In this document: positions 1 through 11,502 of the stretch, one piece after another
Layout of the letters: the number at the start of each line of letters is the position of its first letter
How positions within the stretch are numbered: position 1 is the stretch's first letter
NCBI GenBank assembly: GCA_030248215.1
Contig: JASANG010003684.1
Coordinates: forward strand, 1-64,000
DNA: 64,000 bases
Direction of reading: 5' to 3'
Origin: Enoplolaimus lenunculus
Lineage: Eukaryota; Nematoda; Enoplea; Enoplida; Thoracostomopsidae
Notes under the pieces: model-generated
Databases searched by the model: none
What the model saw: only the letters and a program-made list of their open reading frames with translations
Told to the model about the DNA's origin: nothing
Made by a program: the position numbers and the translations under genes

Positions 1-1123
1 AAGTTGTTAAAGTGCCCCTAACCGGGCCATAGAAAAAGATATGTTTTGAAAATATATTTGATGTGTAACGTGTAAAGTTTAGAAACAAGGGACTCGAACA
101 AATTTTGAAAGTTAAATTCATGTACTACCTTTTTTTCACAAAAATCGGGCTTATTTTCCAGGACAGCATATTTCAGATTGCCAAAAAAGTTTTGGCGGTC
201 ACAAGCAAGCTGTGATGTGTCACACAGAAACATATTCACAGCTTTGGGCGGCCATAAATCAAACAGTATTATATTTGATGTTTTCCTTCGGTTAAAAAGA
301 AATTTGACAATGTAATCGCTTTATTTCATGATAAAATTTTGAAGAACCCTTGAGAAGTCTGCGTACCTGAATTGTACTGGCAAAGTGCAATATTTTCTGA
401 AACTTTATATATTCGTTTATAATTTTGCGTAATTTAGCATTCGTTTACAGCATGAACCAGGAAGCAACCGTAGGTTAAAATACCGGAGTCAGAGTTGAAC
501 CAAAATTTGCCTTAGTCGGAGAGGTCGATTTTATGCCGGAGACGAAGGCTGACGTCGCATTATACTGTGCTATGAACAATGGGCCACTCAAAAACAAAGG
601 TTAAGATTTCGATAAAACTAAAGTTGGTTATAAAGCTTCATACTGCCATCTATGTTTGTAAATTATCATTTTTGTATAAAATCCACACAGGGTTAGAAAT
701 TTGTGCCGTGAATAATGGCACTTATTAGTGCCAGTAGTAGTAAATAGGTAAACATTTGTTTCATGGTGCTTGAATAAGATGAAAATCACATCTCCACATC
801 GCATGTTCAAAGCGTCTATCCCCATGAGTCATTTTTTTGCGATAACGGGTAATTCAGAAAATTACGAAACTATCAAACAAAGCTGTGAATATGTTTCTGT
901 GTGACACATCACAGCTTGCTTGTGACCGCCAAAACTTTTTTGGCAATCTGAAATATGCTGTCCTGGAAAATAAGCCCGATTTTTGTGAAAAAAAGGTAGT
1001 ACATGAATTTAACTTTCAAAATTTGTTCGAGTCCCTTGTTTCTAAACTTTACACGTTACACATCAAATATATTTTCAAAACATATCTTTTTCTATGGCCC
1101 GGTTAGGGGCACTTTAACAACTT
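1..1123 (-). mobile_element. Long-TIR hairpin element, copy 1
   Basis: Terminal inverted repeats of about 245 bp (1-247 and 876-1123) flank a unique core of about 620 bp. The TIR tip is AAGTTGTTAAAGTGCCCCTA. The only open frames are short (73 codons in the TIR, 65 in the core) and resemble nothing known. Shape suggests a non-autonomous DNA transposon with long TIRs. The family was not identified. Confidence 0.75.
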
Positions 1124-2870
1124 GTTTCACAACTTTACAAAAGTAACTTTGTTCTGATACGGGTATAGATACTGAAAAGATCGAACAACAAACAAAATTG
1201 AATTGATACTAACTTACCAAGATTATTAAGTCACTCATAACCACTAACTTACCAAGATTATTAAGTCACTCATAACCGATGCACCAACCCCACCAATTAT
1301 TATTTTAATCCATCCGCATTCATGATAGTTTGCTCTACCTAGCTATGTATATTCCTGTTTTTAAAACAATTTTCTTTACAGATTTTAAAAAAGTCAACGC
1401 ACAATATGACGAAAAACCAGATAATGTAGCATCAACTGTTGCATAACAATACGCTAAGCCAACACACTAGGCAATGCTGAAAAAATAATTGTTGGCTCTA
1501 TGTACCGGGGCTGCGTAGTTTTATAGTTTACTTCGACGCCGTTTATCTGAGTCAAAATACGAAGAAAATTTGCACAAAAATTAGAGCAAATTTTCGCCTA
1601 GTTTGCTACTACAGAATTTGAATGGAACCTGTCATTGTATGTAGTAAGCTTATAGTATGATGTTGCTACATGCGATAAATTATACATATCTAAACTAGCT
1701 GCATGAAAATATGAACGATTTTTAGAATCAAAAATTTTGGGTAAAACATATTATAAGAGACACTACCGTGTCCTTATGATGTAACGAAAATTTTTTATAT
1801 AAATTTCAAATAACTTTTTTGTGAAAAAATTTTTGATAGTCTATACTTATGTAAAAATATAATTTAACATAGTCCTTATATAATTTATTTTTTTCAAAAG
1901 AAATCCAAACCAAATTGATTTTCTAAAAATTTGTGTTCATTTCAGTTGCATTTTCACAATTATTTGTCAAATACTCCATTAATAGTTTCAAAACACTTTA
2001 ATTTTGGAGTTGAAATAAAGTTGATCCTTAAAAATAAATTTTATAATTAAATAACAATACGAGGATTAGTACTAAAATGGTTACTTATACTCATATTTTC
2101 AATAAAAATTATCGCAAATAAATTATTCATTTTGTTTAAACAACACGAATTTTAATTTTTAAACATAATAAAATTTGTCAAACAATTTATTTTATATTTT
2201 TACCCAAAATTTTTGTTATTTAATATCATAATATAAGGACACGGTATTTCTCTTATAATATGTTTTCATAAAAATCGTTCATATTTTCATGCAGCTAGTT
2301 TAAGATATGTATAATTTATCGCATGTAGCAACATCATACTATAAGCTTACTACATACAATGACAGGTTCCATTCAAATTCTGTAGTAGCAAACTAGGCGA
2401 AAATTTGCTCTAATTTTTGTGCAAATTTTCTTCGTATTTTGACTCAGATAAACGGCGTCGAAGTAAACTATAAAACTACGCAGCCCCGGTACATAGAGCC
2501 AACAATTATTTTTTAAGCATTGCCTAGTGTGTTGGCTTAGCGTATTGTTATGCAACAGTTGATGCTACATTATCTGGTTTTTCGTCATATTGTGCGTTGA
2601 CTTTTTTAAAATCTGTAAAGAAAATTGTTTTAAAAACAGGAATATACATAGCTAGGTAGAGCAAACTATCATGAATGCGGATGGATTAAAATAATAATTG
2701 GTGGGGTTGGTGCATCGGTTATGAGTGACTTAATAATCTTGGTAAGTTAGTGGTTATGAGTGACTTAATAATCTTGGTAAGTTAGTATCAATTCAATTTT
2801 GTTTGTTGTTCGATCTTTTCAGTATCTATACCCGTATCAGAACAAAGTTACTTTTGTAAAGTTGTGAAAC
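1124..2870. repeat. Central palindrome between the two long-TIR elements
   Basis: Arms of about 660 bp, 1124-1790 against 2215-2870, share for example GCATAACAATACGCTAAGCC and its complement. The unpaired centre is very AT-rich. Within each arm is a 35-bp direct repeat (1211-1280 and, mirrored, about 2705-2785) containing TTACCAAGATTATTAAGTCA. No coding potential seen. Confidence 0.85.
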
Positions 2871-3994
2871 AAGTTGTTAAAGTGCCCCTAACCGGGCCAT
2901 AGAAAAAGATATGTTTTGAAAATATATTTGATGTGTAACGTGTAAAGTTTAGAAACAAGGGACTCGAACAAATTTTGAAAGTTAAATTCATGTACTACCT
3001 TTTTTCACAAAAATCGGGCTTATTTTCCAGGACAGCATATTTCAGATTGCCAAAAAAGTTTTGGCGGTCACAAGCAAGCTGTGATGTGTCACACAGAAAC
3101 ATATTCACAGCTTTGTTTGATAGTTTCGTAATTTTCTGAATTACCCGTTATCGCAAAAAAATGACTCAGGGGATAGACGCTTTGAACATGCGCTGTGGAG
3201 ATGTGATTTTCATCTTATTCAAACACCATGAAACAAATGTTTACCTATTTACTACTACTGGCACTAATAAGTGCCATTTTTCACGGCACAAATTTCTAAC
3301 CCTGTGTGGATTTTATACAAAAATGATAATTTACAAACATAGATGGCAGTATGAAGCTTTATAACCAACTTTAGTTTTATCGAAATCTTAACCTTTGTTT
3401 TTGAGTGGCCCATTGTTCATAGCACAGTATAATGCGACGTCAGCCTTCGTCTCCAGCATAAAATCGACCTCTCCGACTAAGGCAAATTTTGGTTCAACTC
3501 TGACTCCGGTATTTTAACCTACGGTTGCTTCCTGGTTCATGCTGTAAACGAATGCTAAATTACGCAAAATTATAAACGAATATATAAAGTTTCAGAAAAT
3601 ATTGCACTTTGCCAGTACAATTCAGGTACGCAGACTTCTCAAGGGTTCTTCAAAATTTTATCATGAAATAAAGCGATTACAAAATTTGTCAAATTTCTTT
3701 TTAACCGAAGGAAAACATCAAATATAATACTGTTTGATTTATGGCCGCCCAAAGCTGTGAATATGTTTCTGTGTGACACATCACAGCTTGCTTGTGACCG
3801 CCAAAACTTTTTTGGCAATCTGAAATATGCTGTCCTAGAAAATAAGCCCGATTTTTGTGAAAAAAGGTAGTACGTGAATTTAACTTTCAAAATTTGTTCG
3901 AGTCCCTTGTTTCTAAACTTTACACGTTACACATCAAATATATTTTCAAAACATATCTTTTTCTATGGCCCGGTTAGGGGCACTTTAACAACTT
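2871..3994 (+). mobile_element. Long-TIR hairpin element, copy 2 (mirror image of copy 1)
   Basis: Same element as at 1-1123 in the opposite orientation, with the core reversed and the same TIR tips. The two copies differ at only a few positions, for example a small indel near 3680. They flank the 1124-2870 palindrome symmetrically. Confidence 0.75.
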
Positions 3995-4021
3995 GTCAAA
4001 ACTTGTATTTGTAGCGCAATA

Positions 4022-4208
4022 CTAAGGGTTGCGCTATACTTGACGTCCGGCGCCATCCGTTACCGTGCGCCAATCCTACGACGCCGTGCGTCACCCGTAC
4101 GGCGCCGTCGTCTGTCGCTACACGGTATCGTACGTGAGTTATTTGTGCGTACGATACCGCACGGTGACGGACGCTGCCGCTGGTCAACAAAAGTATATAG
4201 CGCAACTC
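4022..4208. mobile_element. Small TIR element with GGGTTGCGCTATACTT ends
   Basis: Left end CTAAGGGTTGCGCTATACTT, right end AGTATATAGCGCAACTC, which are inverted repeats. The core is GC-rich and contains one copy of the unit CGTGCGTCACCCGTACGGCG that is amplified at 39.9 kb. Also present: a perfect inverted pair around TACGTGAG..TGCGTACG. Relative of 47734-47876. Confidence 0.7.
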
Positions 4209-4527
4209 GAATTGGAGCATTATTAGAAAACACATGGTACAATTTATTGCTACAGTTTTCAAAAAAAATTTTCATATATCCTAATCCTGGTGTGTGTGTG
4301 TGTTTTTTTTTAATTCTCTAAAACGCAATACCGATCGTACAAAATTGCCCTAATTTTAATTGAAATTATGATCGCGTATTAGGTGTGTTTCTTTTTAGAT
4401 GTTCGTTTTCAAAACGATAAACGTTTTTTCTGTCAAAGTGTGTGTGACACAATCAATTCACATTAATTCTTGAATTCTAACGTTTAAATACAAACAAAAT
4501 TATATTATAATACGCGTGTAACTGGAA

Positions 4528-4575
4528 TAATAACGATAACGACGACGACGATGATGATGATGATGATGATGATAA
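4528..4575. repeat. GAC/GAT trinucleotide microsatellite
   Basis: A run of GACGACGAC then GATGATGAT repeats. Apart from this and a TG run near 4290-4304, nothing was recognised in 4210-5440. Confidence 0.9.
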
Positions 4576-5450
4576 GTTTGTTTTTCAATATTGCGGATAA
4601 TAATATTGAAAACTGAAATTAAAATATTGAAATTGTGAAATTTGGCCGTTTACCACGGCGGTTTTTGTTTATGAATCGTCGAGAAATTTTCATTTTAGTG
4701 TGTAAGTACCGGCGGGTGGATAACGGCGTATACAGCGGGAGGATAGCGGATTATATTCGTTCCGGAAGTTTCTGGGGAGACGAAACAAAAGGTACATGCT
4801 TGTATAGGCATTATAATAACTTCTTTGAGTCCAAAAAATGATTTTTTTCCCGCTACGTTCGCTCGACAAAACTTTAATTGACGTATTCCCTCCCTATCGA
4901 AATAAAATCATGATTACGCCGTTTCAGTGGATAGTCGTCTTCCGTCTAGGTTTACGCTTTCTAAGTTCGTTGCGTGCGTTTGAAATAGAAAATATTAATA
5001 TTGATTTCCTTTAAAAAAAAAATAGTTATTTGGGGTCAAAATATATACTCGCTAGAACCTTAACTGTGTACGCGCTGTCAGCTGATAAGTGAATATATTA
5101 TTTTTATTTTAACTTTGTTGTTACAGCGTTTTGTTAACAATGTGAAACGTGATAAAACGCCAGTGTAAAGCTTGGTTTCTTCCATTATGAACAGTAGTTG
5201 CGGTTTATGTCACTAAAATGATTTCGGAAACTTTTGATTCATATTGATCACTAGACGGTCAAAACAAAAACTATATAAAAGCCGACGCCTATTGGTTACC
5301 GGTATTTAGTATCTGATGAAATGGCTCATTTAAGCAATAGGGGCATGCCTACTAAACATAAGCCAATGCTTAAGTGCAAATAGTTGCATATAATTTAAGC
5401 CTAAAAGTTTAATTGAAAGTTTAAGGCTAAGTCACAGCCTAAGATACCCG

Positions 5451-5678
5451 CAGAGTGTAAAGCGGAACTGGATTATACCGGAATCGAAATCGGAACAGCA
5501 AATATAAAATAATTTAACAGATAAATGATGCACGATTTTTATACAACATATCACAACAAGTACACCTAAAATTAAAATGTGGAAATTCCTATTCCGATTA
5601 ATTGTGCAATCGGAATCGGAATCGGAATTCGTTTTGAATCGGAATTCTAATCGGAATCGGAATTCCGATTGCACCCTG
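5451..5678. mobile_element. hAT-like MITE, CAGGGTGCAA family
   Basis: Left end CAGAGTGTAAAGCGGAACTG, right end CCGATTGCACCCTG, inside which GGAATCGGAATC motifs repeat. Flanking 8-bp sequences GATACCCG (5443-5450) and GGTACCCG (5679-5686) match at 7 of 8, as expected of hAT-superfamily target duplications. No transposase. Confidence 0.8.
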
Positions 5679-6090
5679 GGTACCCGGTTTCTAAACCTTA
5701 ACATTTCCCAGCATCCCAGTAGGCAGTCACCTGTTCGTGATATATATTTCGACGAAACATTTAAATCTGATTGGTCTTCTATAACTTAAAGATGGAAGTG
5801 CTTTCTAAATTCAGTTGAAAACTGTACTAAATACGTAAAAGGCGGAAGAACATTAGTCAACTCGGTTGAAAAGATAATATCAACGTTAAAAATCGCAGGT
5901 ATTTTGTTATTTTTTTTATACATATTTGCTATTTACGTTGGGCAGGTAGGGCACGGCTTTTCCGTGGGTCCTCATGGGGCGGCTAGAGAAAATTTCTCCC
6001 GGTGCGGGGTCTGGCGGGCAACCACATAATGCCCATTTCCATCTCAGCTATAACTTCAAAACCTGATTAGCCGAGGACAATTACTAGTAC

Positions 6091-6131
6091 ATAACTGACC
6101 TGAATAGCGGTTTAGCCTACGACATATATAC
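6091..6131. mobile_element. Solo end of the TATGTCGTAGGC MITE family
   Basis: CCTGAATAGCGGTTTAGCCT followed by ACGACATATA matches the right end of the copies at 17337 and 19514. No left end was found nearby. The bases 5690-6090 and 6135-6455 hold nothing recognised. Confidence 0.6.
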
Positions 6132-6458
6132 TCTTTAGACTCTCCACTATGTTACATAATAGTTTCTACAATTAATTATGCTGTATGTTATATAAATATG
6201 AGAACCAAAGCACGCGTTATATATACCGACGTACGCGTAATTGCTGCGAAGTGTAACGTTTTTTTTTTGGCGAAGGTTTATTAAATTCTACATTCGCTAA
6301 TGTAAATGTAACAGTTGATCGATGGTTGAAAAATGGTGAATACGTTGGGGATTTTTATCAAATACATACATATTATCAACTGTAAATAGTGCAACAAAAT
6401 GAAAGATCAGGTGTACCGTCAACGACGCTATCGACAATCACGATCACGGTTAGTTGTA

Positions 6459-6685
6459 GGGCCCGTATTCTCAAATGGTATATAGCATCTATCACCAGTT
6501 AGTAATAGGTTGTCAAACTAACGAACTGCTGCAATTGCAGATGTCAAAATTTGCACAGAAGTAGAGTAAATCGAATGCAATAAGTATGCTGAACTACTTC
6601 AAACCTCTCCATTGCCTGGTACGAAAGTTGGAAGAGCTATCACCAACTGGCGATTGGTGCTACACACATTTGAGAGTACGGGTTT
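6459..6685. mobile_element. TIR element with GGCCCGTATTCTCAAATG ends
   Basis: Left end GGGCCCGTATTCTCAAATG with nearby GCATCTATCACCAGTTAG; right end CTATCACCAACTGG, CATTTGAGAGTACGGGTTT. The two are imperfect inverted repeats of about 50 bp. A similar end (GCATTTGAGATTATGGGCCC) lies in the first phosphatase intron at about 31779-31798. Non-autonomous, about 227 bp. Confidence 0.7.
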
Positions 6686-7187
6686 AGGTTTTTTGTTCGA
6701 CTATGGAAATTTTCTTGGTGGTGGTGGTGGTGGTTTAAAAATTTTCTGAGACCCTGAAATATGTATCCATTTTTAAGGTAACATTCACAACTTTACGGGA
6801 TTTGATGCCTAATATTGTACAGCAACCGTTTGCTATGAAGCTGTGTACATATCTCTGCTGAGATGCAATTTGTTATCAGTGCCGGTTTCATATTGAATTT
6901 GTGTAGCGTTTTTTGCTACTTATTTCAGCCAAATTTCAGCTCATTTTGTGTACGGCTGTTGCTGTAATTACAGTACATTAACATTATTGTTATGTATTTC
7001 GTTTTACCGGCGCTTACAATATGTATGTGTGTTTTTTGAACACAAAAGTGTCGTCATCGTAGTTTGCCTAATCTGCTAACTAGTAAGATGTGCGCTTTTA
7101 TTAATTTAGATTTGATAAAAAATAGTAATGGTTGTGGAACTTGTGCAGATGTTCGAATTGAATTCAAATGATGGTAAAGGAATTATA

Positions 7188-7554
7188 CAGGGTGCAACCG
7201 GGTTTCCGATTCCAGTTGCACAATCAATCGGAATCGAAATTTTTAAATTTTAATTTTAATTCTATTTGTTGTGATATGTTGCATAAAAATTCTGTATCAT
7301 TTATCTATTAAACTGCTTTCGATGAGTTAACTTGTATTAATAGATTGTAGTTCAGTATTACAGAACCAAAAATCATCGCCAATTTGTTCATGCGACGTTT
7401 TTGCCAACAGACACCTTAAATCAATATTATATTTGTTAATACAAATTATCCGTACAGTCAAAAAATTTCTAGTTCCGATTCTGATTAGAATTCCGGTATA
7501 AATTTGCTGTTTCGATTCCGATTCCGGTATAACCCAGTTCCGTTTTGCACCCTG
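7188..7554. mobile_element. hAT-like MITE, CAGGGTGCAA family
   Basis: Begins CAGGGTGCAACCGGGTTTCC and ends CCGTTTTGCACCCTG. Flanks GAATTATA (7180-7187) and GAATTAAT (7555-7562) share their first six bases, a decayed 8-bp duplication. The TIRs carry repeated CGATTCCGATTCC. Bases 6690-7187 show only a GGT microsatellite at about 6715-6734. Confidence 0.8.
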
Positions 7555-8029
7555 GAATTAATATCCGCCCAAATTTTTAAATTCAGAAAAGGTACATGTG
7601 CGTACATTATTCAGAACATTACCTGCTCAATCTTAGAGTACAAAATTTTATGTCGCTCTATCTCGTTGTGTAGATTTGGTTTTTTTATTTATTTTAAACG
7701 GTTCTTAGAAAAATACTTTGAATCTTAGCAATTTATTTATGAACCTGTATGCCGGAAGTATTTCTCAAATCAACGTGGTCATGTGGTGCAGGTTGTGCCA
7801 TGTTGTGCCGATCACCAGTTGACCCTTTAATCTGTGCGGTATGAGAACGCTACTGTATAGATATATTATACTGTTTAATAAATAACCAAGCATGAGGTGG
7901 CCGCTGTGTATTTTTTGTGTGTTACTGGCATCGACAGGTATATAATATGAAGCTAGCACTACGCGGTAGCGTGGTTTTTGGGTAAATATGCCAAATTAGG
8001 AATATAGATTGCCAGCTACATGTCATGGT

Positions 8030-8056
8030 ATTTATTTATTTATTTATTTTTAGTGG
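8030..8056. repeat. TATT microsatellite
   Basis: Six or so TATT/TTTA units. Bases 7563-8240 otherwise show nothing recognised. Confidence 0.85.
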
Positions 8057-8239
8057 GTTTTGTTTGTTTTGTTGAGCTTTGAACCTAGCCGACTGAATAA
8101 TAGCTGTACAAGGCAACGAAATGGTTTATTATTGTTATTGCTTAGGGCGGGGCGATTTCATTTTGGAATTATTCTTTGTCCCGATCATTATAACCAAGTT
8201 TAAAGTTATTTAAGCAAGATGACAATAGAAACTAGCGAC

Positions 8240-8940
8240 TAATGGTTCTGCCCGAGTGGCGGCTCCAGTATTTACCAGATTTCGATCACTGATAACTATA
8301 CCTAAAACAGCTGTATCATACTTATATTTGTGTTCCATGCTCATAAAATCTATCACATCCTATAATATTAGCTAACTATATATTTATCGGTTTTGGAGGT
8401 TTGTAAACAATTTATTTAAATTCCTCGCATCTAAAAACCCTTTAGTGCAAAATTGGATTGCTTTTAACTTTAATAATTAGTGAAATATTGTAAAAAGTCC
8501 TAATTTAGGCTTACAAACTATGTTAATATGCAAATTATCTATTCGCTAACTACTCAGTCATCGGTTTTGGAGGTTTCTAAACAATCTATTCAGATTCCTC
8601 GCACTCCAAAACCCTTTAGACCTGAAATTAGTCTTCTTGTAACTGTAATAATTAGTGAATAATGTAGAAAGTCCTAATTTAGGCTTAACAAATCATGCAA
8701 ATTAGCCTGTAGCTAATAAACCGCTTAAAATTTTAAAACCCCAATGCGAGGTAAACACCACAGGATAATTGGCTTTCAAACAAAAAAAAGTTTATCAGAA
8801 TCGGTTCAACCGTTCCTGAGATTCTTTTAGGGCGGACAAACGGACGGATGGACATCCACCTTGCGACTTCAGAGTACAAAACATAAAACGTTTCGCGAAA
8901 CTCCGAGCTTCGCTTCGCTCAATAAATACGTACTAAATTG
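8240..8940. repeat. Dispersed repeat with internal duplication (AAACCCTTTAG / AAATTAGC type)
   Basis: Two related segments, about 8380-8540 and 8560-8720, each with TCGGTTTTGGAGGTTT, AAAACCCTTTAG, TAATAATTAGTGAA and GTCCTAATTTAGGCTTA. The right part has CGGTTCAACCGTTCCTGAGA, GGCGGACAAACGGACGGATG and GAGCTTCGCTTCGCTCAATA. The reverse complement of the duplicated block recurs in a phosphatase intron at 35110-35490. Superfamily unknown. Confidence 0.65.
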
Positions 8941-9289
8941 AGTGTTGCTTAACTTTTAATTTTTAAGTGCGGGTTTAATATGCAGTTAGAGATCTGTGTT
9001 TGGCAAAGATGTGTTGCGTTCAGTTTCAGTACTTTGTACAACCGGTGTTATATTGATTAGTTTGTGCAAGCGGCATCGAAGATCATGGGCGATGGGCGTT
9101 GCCAGGATTTTGGAAAGGAAGGCTCAAATTTAATAAGAATTTCGAACCAGGTTTCTTGTGTTACTGACTAAAAAGGTTTTTCTTTTATCTCGCCGACAGT
9201 CGTAAAAAATGGTTGGATTTTGAAAATTTTAATGTGTGTTAGCTTCTCATGATCGGTATCAGATCACAATATAACGACTTATGGTTAAT

Positions 9290-9690
9290 AACTGATTTGG
9301 CATTCGGTTAACGGTTTGGGAAACACGCCAAACAATTACTTGAGCGTAACTCGTAAAATAGTGATCGTATAGCACTATAATTAACATCATTCGACTCCCT
9401 GCGCCAAACTGCGTCCAATGATTTATAAATTGTTAAACTTTCTGACAAAAATTATTTCGGTCCTAAAGTTGTACCTCTTACCTGAAAAAAATTGAATTTT
9501 CTGAAAACGCAAACTTCAATATGAAACGATCAGTAGAGGCCATGATATATAAACCCAAATATGTAAAAATATTCAAAGTCAAACCATTTTTGGGCAAATG
9601 ACTACTGGTGTGAGATAACGGAAAAGGTGATAAAAAGTTACACAAAACGTCTGCTGAACGAACAAAGTACCTAAAACCCGTTTAGATATA
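9290..9690. repeat. Dispersed repeat, GCGCCAAA/TAACTCGT family, old copy
   Basis: Shares order of blocks with 16110-16600: GCCAAACAATTACTTGAGCG, TAACTCGTAAA, CTTTCTGACAAAAATTATTT, CGGTCC, GAATTTTCTGAAAA, GATAACGGAAAAG. Diverged. No ends with clear inverted repeats were seen. Confidence 0.55.
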
Positions 9691-9699
9691 ACGTTGGTG

Positions 9700-11086
9700 A
9701 ATACATGCCAATATTTCATGTGTCCAAAATTAAGAAATCACTGTTGATATGTTTGCTTGGACCAGTCATAGCAAAGGATTAGGTATTATATTACTGTTTC
9801 GATGTGTAACTTGTGAATTTTGATTACATTCTTTTGCGGTTCAATTTTATAACACATTCTAATCATCTAATTACTTTTAAGCAATGTTTCACTATGATCA
9901 CCAGGGTCGTATACAAGGGGGGATAGCGGTCTATTTGCAAAGATCTCTGACATACTGGAAAACAGGCACAACCATGACTTAGGCTCAGGCTCAGGCTTAT
10001 GGTTAGGAAAGACTCTGGCAAGGGCTAATGAAAATCTTTTCCAAAATCGAAACCTAAGCCTATGGCTAAGCTTACGGGGGGGCCAGGGAGCGTACAATGA
10101 CTAAAGTTACTATTTACAGGTTGTAAAATAGCATGCATAGATTGGAAAATTTTCTCGTTTGCTACGCTCACTCAAACGAACATTTAGACTGAGTATTCGT
10201 TCCTCAAACGTAGTTTTGAGTAGGTACACTTGTTATCATCAAAGTCTGAGGAAAAATTGCTGTGCTAGTTCCGGTATGCCAGTGTAGCGGGTTGTATATA
10301 TTTCGTTTTGTGGACCCGAAGTGAGCATTTCTGATTGTTTCCGTGTAGTTAACAAAAATTCCTGCATAATGACAAAATGAAATGAGACAAAGCCGTAGGA
10401 TGAGAAATAACATAATCGGCTGCTGATCCTCCCCACCCGCCCCCAAATAGATTCGGCCAGACATTGTGACGTCTCGAATTGCAACCGTAAGCCCCCCCCC
10501 CCAAAATTATTGGGGGCCCTTCCAAATGGAATTTTCTGCGGACGCCCATGCAGGAACAAACTGACAACTGACCGAATTGTGTCGTTAGGATTTATACGTA
10601 TTTATAGTTAATCTTTTAATATTGGACGTATTTAAGTGCCTGAAATGACAAGTATTTACTGACGATATTTATTAATGAAGTTAAGAGTATCTAATGAAAT
10701 TTGTTAGTTTGCATGAATCAATTCGAAATACGTTTTCGCGAAAACAGCGACGCGGTTTGTGGAACGTTCATGATGCTTGGATTAATAGACGATGTATAAG
10801 CTGGTAAGAGCCGGGTGGATAGTGGGATTTCAACTACTTTCCCCCCAAGCAACGCATACCCCGTACATAATGGACTGATTGGAATACTGCAATAATCTAA
10901 GACTGTAGGCGCTATTACTGAATGAATAAAATAGAATTTGTGAAAAATTCCATACAGTGATAAACTTTGTAGCGTGTGCTCTTGCATACGATAGAATTTT
11001 AAAAAGTTTTCGTATTGCGTAACATCGAAAGTAAGAAAACTCGCGGCGTTGCTGGCGGCGTTAAGTCAAAAGAACCAGTTTCCAAT
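9700..11086. other. No gene seen; low-complexity and repeat fragments
   Basis: Contains degenerate TTAGGC-like text near 9980-10075, a C10 run at 10492-10502, and a minus-strand GGGCGTCCGCAGAAAATTCC fragment near 10525-10550 of the kind seen at transposon ends. Overlapping minus-strand frames of 72-106 codons at 10204-10567 look like repeat-derived noise. Confidence 0.5.
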
Positions 11087-11502
11087 TAGGGTGCACCCCG
11101 AATTCCGGTTCCGACATTTTTTAACATTCCGGTTCGGGTAAATTTTTTACCGAAAATAACAATTCCAGCATTAAATTTTGATCGGTATAAAATAAAGTAT
11201 TTTACTATGAAATGACCATGAAACTAAAATAGTTGTCATAAGTATGATACATAAACTTTAACAATCACCGTAAATAAACCATTGAAGATAGATTTTGCTT
11301 CTATGGATGTTGAAAATCTAATATCCAGCAGAATATTAAGTAAATACCTATCTTCAACTAAGGTTATTAACCCAATAATGTAGCAGGAGAAGAAATTCAT
11401 GGATAATAAAAATCTAAAATTCAACAGAATAAGTAAATACCTATCTTCAACTAAGGTTATTTAACCAGTAATGTAGCAAAAGAAGAAAATTATCGTACCC
11501 TG
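11087..11502. mobile_element. hAT-like MITE copy, CAGGGTGCAA family (reverse of the 12400 type)
   Basis: Left GGGTGCACCCCGAATTCCGG, right CGTACCCTG. The core is related to the reverse complement of the 12500-12660 core (CTTCAACTAAGGTTATT against AATAACCTTAGTCGAA). It contains an internal duplication of AGTAAATACCTATCTTCAAC near 11339 and 11430. TSDs not clear. Confidence 0.55.

Larger units (their letters stand above)
1..3994. repeat. Nested 4-kb palindrome (fold-back or composite TIR structure)
   Basis: Base i matches the complement of roughly base 3995-i over almost the whole span. Starts AAGTTGTTAAAGTGCCCC and ends GGGGCACTTTAACAACTT. The two halves differ only by scattered substitutions and small indels until the centre, where pairing is lost between about 1790 and 2215 (AT-rich). 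Each outer arm is itself a hairpin element, and the middle piece is a third palindrome. No transposase was recognised. The left edge may be cut by the window, so flanking duplications cannot be judged. Confidence 0.92.
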
